Below are positions 57,175 to 64,000 of a stretch of 64,000 nt of DNA, piece by piece (position 1 is the stretch's first letter; each line of letters begins with the position of its first letter). Origin of the DNA: Paraphysomonas bandaiensis. Its lineage: Eukaryota; Chrysophyceae. The DNA is taken from contig CBFFRP010000398.1 of NCBI GenBank assembly GCA_965644295.1, positions 1-64,000 of the forward strand, written 5' to 3'. The notes beneath the pieces are model-generated. The model worked only from the letters and a program-made list of their open reading frames with translations, was not told where the DNA came from and did no database searches. The translations under genes and the position numbers were made by a program.

Positions 57175-58406
57175 TGTGGTACACATGAGTACTATTTGTT
57201 GTGCAAGTTTATTACAAATTCACTGGTAATTTGCTTTACGTAGAGCAGAATTCGATGTCATTCCGATATTGTCTGAAGTTTTGTTGATTGCGTGAAATAA
57301 GAATAACAATCTATACATATTCCATAAAGTCATTTCATTCTTTCGATTTTAATAAACCTGACGGATAAAGCACTTGGGACATAATCTGCAATATAACTTT
57401 GTACCAAAAGAGGACTTAGGTCGTTTTAGTTCTTAGGTTTTACCACAAAGTTAAAACGCTACTAAGATGAGCATTTACCGTATCCGTATTGTGCTATATA
57501 TGTAAAATGTATTTTCATGATCAATAATTGCTATTACCATAGCATATATCTCCACCTTAATTGTAAATAAAATTTTAAACACTTTACGTTTTATAAAGTA
57601 ACAATATATACGAAATACCTATCATGTATTAGTTTCCTTCCTAGAAGTGGACGTCGAAGCCGCGAAATCGCATTAGAATTTGACAAAAGAGCGAAAAGAG
57701 TTATTTTAGTGAAAGTATCCAAGAGTTATATATATTAATAAATAATAATAAGTATTAAATATGCTGTCAGTCAAGAATTATTCATCAGAAGCATGTACTG
57801 ATAATGCAATAAAATAACAGGCAATCATGAATCCACTGTTTACTGTTTAAAAGGGGCCCAATTTACTAACGCCAATACAGTTTCTTTTTTTCCTTGCTAT
57901 CATGTGTACATGTGTGAATTGATGACATCCTAGTGTAGTGCATAGTGTACAAGATTTTGTCAGTGGAAATCACTGCTAAAATGATTTCTAATAAACATTT
58001 AGCATCATTTAATTCCTCTGATGAAGTAGAAAGTATTATACATTCATTTATATTATACTATACAATTTCCTTAGCCAGTTCATCAGGAATAATCTGCTGA
58101 ACAGTATACTCAACTTGCCCTTTTCTTTTACCAATAATTAGATGTGTGAAAATATACTGAATGAGAATCATAATGTTTAAATGGGTTGGATACTACTGTT
58201 CTGGGTAGTAAACTGGCAATGCATGTATTTCTAAGCAAGGTAGAGATAATTTTAACGTGCAAGCAGAGCGACCATTGTGCCATGAAAAACTGTCATTATA
58301 TGAATTTATGTATCAATTGTGAGGTAAACGAATGCAAAATAACTAGCTACATCACTTCTAATGGAGGTTCTAAGCATCATTACAGCTAGTCGGAGCAACA
58401 CTAAAA
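57175..58406. other. Convergent intergenic region, no gene seen
   Basis: 1.2 kb of AT-rich DNA holding the 3' ends of the SIT and BEACH genes. The 67-codon frame at 58186-58389 shows no motif; cysteine-rich by chance. Confidence 0.4.
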
Positions 58407-61400
58407 TCAGTCTACTTGATTGAGTGATTGCTGCACACTAGTGTGTTTGCTCGGTGTGTTAGATTTGGCGTGAGCCATAACTTGCTGGAGCTCAACTGGT
58501 GTCAAGTGATCCAACTTGCCAGGTGCCCATCGGCTGACAAACCCTTGCGTATCTCCGACTAGGAGCTCATACATGTTCTCCCCTTCGTACACTCGTGGCA
58601 ATAGAGGTTTAGACTTGTTAAATACAGCTGGAGATAGCTTCAAGGAGCATATGTTGACACGGTGTATCTTTGTGAGAGCGTAGGACACAAGCTCTCGGAC
58701 AACCCTTCTTTCACCATTCTCCCGTTCAACTGTGTTGACCTTTAGCTTCCAGAGGTACACATACCCGTTGTCATGCCCAGTGACAGCCACTACGCCATCT
58801 TGCCAGTCTCCAGACGGAGGACACAATACCACCCTCGCTCGGTGCTTCACTGCTGACTCCTCAATCATGCTTGCAGACGATAAGAGCTCTCCGTTGAGGG
58901 AGTACAGCCGTAATTCCCCAGCAGTGAGTGTAACAATGTTTCCACTAATGCTGTTCACACCAACAGATATGACAGGCCCAGAATGATGGCCAAGTACACG
59001 AAGCAACTTCGAGCCACGAAGGTCCCATACCATAGCAGTCCTATCTTCCGAACCAGAAACAACCACAGAGAAATTTACACATATTGTGACACATAAAATA
59101 GAGCCATCATGTCCACATAAGGTCATCTGTAATATGAACACAGACATAATTACAAGAATATGTATGACATCGGAAGCACACACACCAGATGCTCTAATCT
59201 TCTATTTCCAGAAAGCTTTTGAAACTTCCACACCCTGATGGATCTATCTTCTCCTCCTACGAAATATTGCTGAGTGTGACCATCAATACATACTTGTGCC
59301 CTACCGGTTACAATGGTTTCTCCGTCAGCGCAAACGTCTACACACGAAACAGGTCGGAAGTGAAGCTGCTCATGTGTGGATACTTCCCTGTCCACCTCCA
59401 GGTGCCTACGTTATCGCAATGTTATTCAGAAGTTGTTAAAATATTGATAAACCTTGGTGAGCTCTGAGCAATATGAATCGACACTCCTCCCACAGTCTTT
59501 CCGAACCTAATAAATTTAACAAACTTTGGTGGAATCAGTGCACACCCCTCTGGAACTGCTATTAATCGGTCTCGTGATACAATACGCACGTCGCCAACAG
59601 GAAAACACTCCCCTGAGATGGAAGGGCTCAAAACCTGAGCGTAGGACACCCTGTTCAGCCACACCATAGACGGGGCACCGACTACACATAGAGGGGGTGT
59701 CATTCTCTCGTGCCATTGTGAGCCGGCCGAGTCTACCACACATCCTGCGTCCGTTCGTTTCACCACATCGGGAACAGTTTTCTTGGGATGGGGTTTCATA
59801 AACAATCGGGCAGGAGTTTGCCCGAAGTTATTGATTTGAGCGAGTGTAGCTTCTCGCAACATGGGGTCTGTAATTGCATCGATATTCACTTCCCCCTCAT
59901 ATGTCAGAGGAATAAATACATTCATTGCATTCTCAGCGGCTTGTCCACGCTGCTTGTACCCGAATATCAAATCTATCCAATTGTGAAGGTTCTCACTGAC
60001 GTGTTTGCTCTCTAGCGCCTGTCGGTGGCGACGAATGAATTCAATTGCATCACCCGCAGCCCAGGCAGGAAGCTGAACATCATCAACTTTCTCACCCTTC
60101 TGAGTTTCTCCGAATTCAAACCTGTTAGCATTTATCAGGAATTCCGGCAAGAAATAAAACTCAGGGATTAGTTCGCGCACATCTTGCAAATTATCCTGAG
60201 ATGCACTCAACCAACTGTGCTCTAAAGCCTTAAAGAGTCTATCAGGCTTATCGAACTGACCACCTTGAAGAGAAATCGCCATTCGAGCGTATGGCTGGAT
60301 TCGCATTAGATAGTAAAGCACATACCCCGCACATGAGTAGTGTGTGCCATAAAAGAAGGGTGGCGTACATCCCTCTACTCCCTCCTTGTAGAAGTCGTCC
60401 ATAGTTCGGAATCTCTCAGCGTACTGCTGGGCTCGTTTGTCTCCCAAGGCCCCCATAGGCCGAGATAAGTCTCTATACGAAGCAGGGTTGTTTAAATTTA
60501 GTGTTTGGCTCTCATAGTCAGCCAAAACCCAAGGGAAAACAGGGTACTGGGTAAGATCCTGGAAAGACCGACCAGCGGCGTAGTTCAGATGCATTAGATA
60601 CTCCAGGTTACTGATACATCCTTTCTGCCAGAGCTTGGTCACATTCGATAAAAAATAAGCCATCAGTCGTTTGTACATGAATAGCCCGCCTGCAATCTGT
60701 AAATTTTTCATTCCTACTTTGTAAAATATACTCTGCGGCATATTCATCTCCAGCAACCTTTTAAGAGTTGATTCACATTCCTAAATGACGTGTCATAAAC
60801 GAAGTAGCGTAAACATAGACGTAGACATACCACTACACTATCGCAGGCAAATAGCAAGCTGCTGCCATAGATATCCGTCACCTCCATCGCGACATTCTGT
60901 AACTGATACCTCCTCTTAAAAATAGTGTACACCTATGTTATCACATTATATATAACCACAGCATACAATGGGTTAAAACCTGATCCAAGGGCATCCTGTA
61001 ATACCCATAGTCCACATGCAGCAGTTGATACCACACTTTAGTCAGCCATTGGTTCTCCTTCTCCAAACTAGCGTCGCTATCACTGGGACACGCTTTATTT
61101 TTGCTTGCTCGGCTTTCAGTACTTTCTTTTACAGGCAAGTCGATGGTCCCTGACACACTGGCTACGACTTCTGCTGGGGAGAGGATCACCTTCTCCACAG
61201 CTTTATATTGACTGACTACCTCTGTCCATTCCAGTCTCCTGGATGAACCCTCGCCATACACTTTAAATCCATCTAGGACATGTACATTTGATGGTGTAAG
61301 TACCAGCATGGCCCCTCGAGCTTCTAGTCCACACACCCTAAACAGAATATAAAGTTCACACGACATAAAAAAATGTACCTATACCTAGATATATTTATGC

Positions 61401-64000
61401 AATGGCCACTATCCCATTCCTCAACTCCAATTATTCCACGAACTATTTCAATTAGCATTATATTTATCCGAGAGGACCTCTCGTCAGCAACGGATGGTTT
61501 GTACAGAGCAGGTACAGAATACCCAGACTGTTTGCTCATATGCAAGGGTGCCTCCTCGGCAAACGCATGAGAACCACCAGGTGGAGACCCAGACGTCTCA
61601 CCCGTGTGCGAGTTACTATCCTCTCCATCTTTGTATACAACAGACCGAACTGCATCGGGAAAAGCCATCGCCGCAGAAAATAGCTTTCCCGATATTCTCT
61701 TCTTGAAGGGAGACGGTGCTGGACTGCGGTCATGAGTAATTTCATCAGACGCTGAGGCACTAATAGATGTGGCGTCGCGCTTTTCTGGTGCATCCAACAT
61801 ATCGGTAACACGGTCATCGTATTCTGCGTCATCTATGTCTTCGTCTTCGTCATCGTTGCCGTCATCCTCCTGCATTAATTCCTCGATATCCGCAAACTGG
61901 GAGCTATACTGTACATCGACTTCGTCAGCATTCGAATTGCTGCTTTTACGCAGATACTTGTTTTGAGACATACGCTTGAACAACTCCTCCATATCTACCT
62001 CTTCTTTCAAGTGCACCTGCTCAGCCTCCTTTTCATATTCAACCCCACTAGAAATTTCATTTTGTGTATCAGTTGGATCTCCATGGCCGACTACGTTCTC
62101 GTCCACGTTGACATCATTTCCACTACTCATCACCTCATCGTCGTAGTCTTGCTCCAAACGCTTTCGTATCTTCTCCGGTCCTTCCCCGAAATCAAGTCGC
62201 CAGGAAACCTTTACGTCATCCAGGCACTTCTTCTGGTCAATCGGGGTACAGGTGAGACCAGAACTATGCTCTCGCAAGCCAGATTCCTTTGACACTGCAC
62301 TTTCAGCGACAGAGTAGTTTTCCGGCTTTATACCCCACACCGGGCTCGATTGTAGAGACCCCCATACCTGCTTCCAAGAAATACACCCCCTCGCGATAAG
62401 GGCAACACCATAAACTAACCAGCGGTGCGTGTTACTGATAATGCCATTTACTTGTGACGAAAATTCTGCATTCCAGTGGGGCAGCGCAGGCTCATCAGAT
62501 GAGTGTGCATCAAACTTTATCTTTTCATGAATGAGTTCCCTCACTGAAGATGTCGCAGACATAATGGACGGCATGGCGACTGCTGTGTTCGTATCAATTG
62601 ACGTTATCAACTCAGCACATAGTGAGCGATTGTCAGTCAACCAGTACGAAAATTCAGCAATCCTGGCCTCCTCTCCGTCATAGTCCACATTTGCATTTCG
62701 AAGTAGTTTCGCATACATCGATGTTCCTCCGACCGTATCAGGAATGAGTTTAGCAAACCCGTTGTAAAGAACTAACTCTTGGTTATCTGGAACGTCAGAT
62801 GTGTCGGTTCCTTTTTTTGTACGTACTGGAGATAACACTTCTAGCATAAACTGTCTTCTGTGAATCAATAGTGCGGCACAGACTCGCATTGCTTCCGTTC
62901 TCATTTTCTGGTCATCATCCAAAAAAAGAGTGTAGGAATTGATCAGCATCAAAAGGGAGAACATTTGACTAATTCGACATTTATCCGAATTTGCTACGAC
63001 CAAAGAAGCTTCAACAGTGTTCGTAGAGCGCTTAGCACCGAGACTACCACTTACAGATATTCCTGTGGAAACGCCTGAATCAAATCCAGGCACAACAGTC
63101 ATGCCATATGCCTCTAACATCAGTAATGGTCCTTTTCTATCATCAACTTCACGCCTGGATTTCAGCAAAGAGGGGTCTGATACCTCATCAAACACTGGCA
63201 AACAAAGCACATGCAAGTTTGCTCGAATAGTTTCGAGTGTGTGTAGACGATTATTCCACCCTTCAGCAGTGTTCAGTGCCGAATGAATATTCAACAGAGC
63301 GAAGAAGCGTGCGGAAGAACCGATATCTTTCACGAATTGCGAGTGCTTGTCCAGGAGCCAGTTAGAAGCTTCTGTACTCGCTATGGTTTCTAACGCAAAT
63401 AGAGAGACTTCCAAGACATCAAAAAGTACAGTATCATGCAGAAGGCGCGCCCGTGCTATGGGAACCAAAAACGTAAATACATTACACGCAGTCTGTAAGG
63501 TTCCCATATCTCTTGGAATACGATCTTCAACATCACATGATGCGAATACCATATCTTCAAATACACATTTCAATACTCGCTTTATTTTTTTAAAAAGCAG
63601 GACGTGATAGCCACATACGAAAGCCTCTGTTATATGTTTGGGGAAGGCCAAGAAAAAATTTGCCACAGTTTGAGGGTTCCCATATTTTGTCACTGCACTG
63701 TGCAGCACCTTGAACATGATGTCCTCCAAGCTGGTCCCGTCAGGGCTAAATAAAATAACTTCTGACCACGAAGACGGTGCTGGCGGTTCAGACAACAGAC
63801 GAACACGAGGGTTGTCTGATACTGGCTTCATATCAACATGGGTACAAGTCTCGCCGGATTTATCTGTGACCTCCCCGTAGTCGATGGAGATATAGTCTTC
63901 CTGGATACTCGCACTCAGGTCCGTATCATCGCCACTGTATATGTGAGAGCCGTAGTCATCACAAGCGTTGGAGCACATCAAGAGTGTCTTCACCAGAACT
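58407..64000 (-). CDS. BEACH-WD40 protein (neurobeachin/LYST family), 5' end outside window
   Basis: Exons (minus) 64000-61385 (continues beyond the window), 61337-60980, 60932-60831, 60780-59453, 59405-59186 and 59126-58407, all in phase. The first exon encodes helical/ARM-like sequence and a long acidic disordered region. The second and third carry a PH-like (PH-BEACH) domain, ending IFKRRYQLQNVAMEVTD. The fourth is the BEACH domain: NLEYLMHLNYAAGRSFQDL, QYPVFPWVLADY, YRDLSRPMGA, PFFYGTHYSCAGYVLYYLMR, VRELIPEFYFLPEFL and WIDLIFGYKQRGQAAE. The last two give WD40 repeats (GGEDRSIRVWKF, VSGSEDRTAMVWDLRG, YVYLWKL). BEACH proteins organise membrane traffic and lysosome size. The missing N-terminal part is expected to be large. 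Confidence 0.93.

Noticed and set aside
1-64000. CRISPR arrays, operons or prophage
   Set aside because: Spliceosomal introns in nearly every gene and eukaryotic protein families show nuclear eukaryotic DNA; tandem repeats present lack regular spacers.
1-64000. tRNA and rRNA genes
   Set aside because: I saw no cloverleaf with A and B boxes and no conserved rRNA segments by eye; a tRNA scan could still find one.

Overview
This is nuclear DNA of a flagellated, probably silica-using protist. Genes are intron-rich (introns mostly 47-130 bp, GT..AG), AT-rich intergenic DNA is full of microsatellites and mobile elements, and neighbouring genes are functionally unrelated. A full two-repeat silicon transporter (55621-57174), the ciliary GTPase RABL2, a selenocysteine-containing SelW, an endonuclease I, a secreted GH130 protein and VWA/ankyrin proteins together suggest a stramenopile of the ochrophyte side (diatom relative, Parmales-like or chrysophyte-like). 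A choanoflagellate or another silicifier is not excluded. The lineage is inference; the gene calls rest on motifs and on exon chains that I joined by hand and checked for reading frame.

Layout. 181-1901 VWA protein; 2321-3585 deleted copia-like element; 4543-6561 serine carboxypeptidase; 7001-7668 hAT-type MITE; 8382-9158 ankyrin protein (minus); 9939-11271 unknown conserved-looking protein; 11.8-15.06 kb a nest of short repeats and three members of one terminal-inverted-repeat family with 3-bp target duplications; 15322-16848 CorA-type Mg2+ channel (minus); 17361-18401 Fes1/HspBP1; 18890-20111 RABL2 (minus), divergent from a ten-exon gene (20797-30004) for a 2723-aa protein with a myristoylation-type N terminus, EF-hand-like and IQ segments, a CLU-like region, a LamG-like region and leucine-rich repeats.

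30-35 kb is gene-poor: a small secreted KP-rich membrane protein (32131-32592) and two hAT transposase remnants. 35138-40718 is an intact Ty3/gypsy element with chromodomain and apparently identical LTRs. 41150-41548 is selenoprotein W, whose in-frame TGA at codon 13 makes CGSU. A large inverted-repeat element starts 43 bp after its stop. 44623-45609 is a cobalamin adenosyltransferase (minus) with one in-frame TAA; 46077-47557 is CLP1.

47.6-49 kb and 52.3-53.4 kb hold diverged dispersed repeats. 49037-49967 is endonuclease I (minus); 50423-52288 a nine-exon membrane/coiled-coil protein with an apparent 1-nt frame problem; 53397-54999 a secreted GH130 protein ending in EDEL (minus), head-to-head with the silicon transporter; 58407-64000 the 3' part of a BEACH-WD40 protein (minus), running off the window.

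The most notable points are the selenoprotein with a hairpin straddling a mobile-element boundary, the giant CLU-LamG-LRR protein beside RABL2, the silicon transporter/GH130 pair, the interrupted adenosyltransferase, and a MITE family whose empty site can be read from a second copy of its target repeat.
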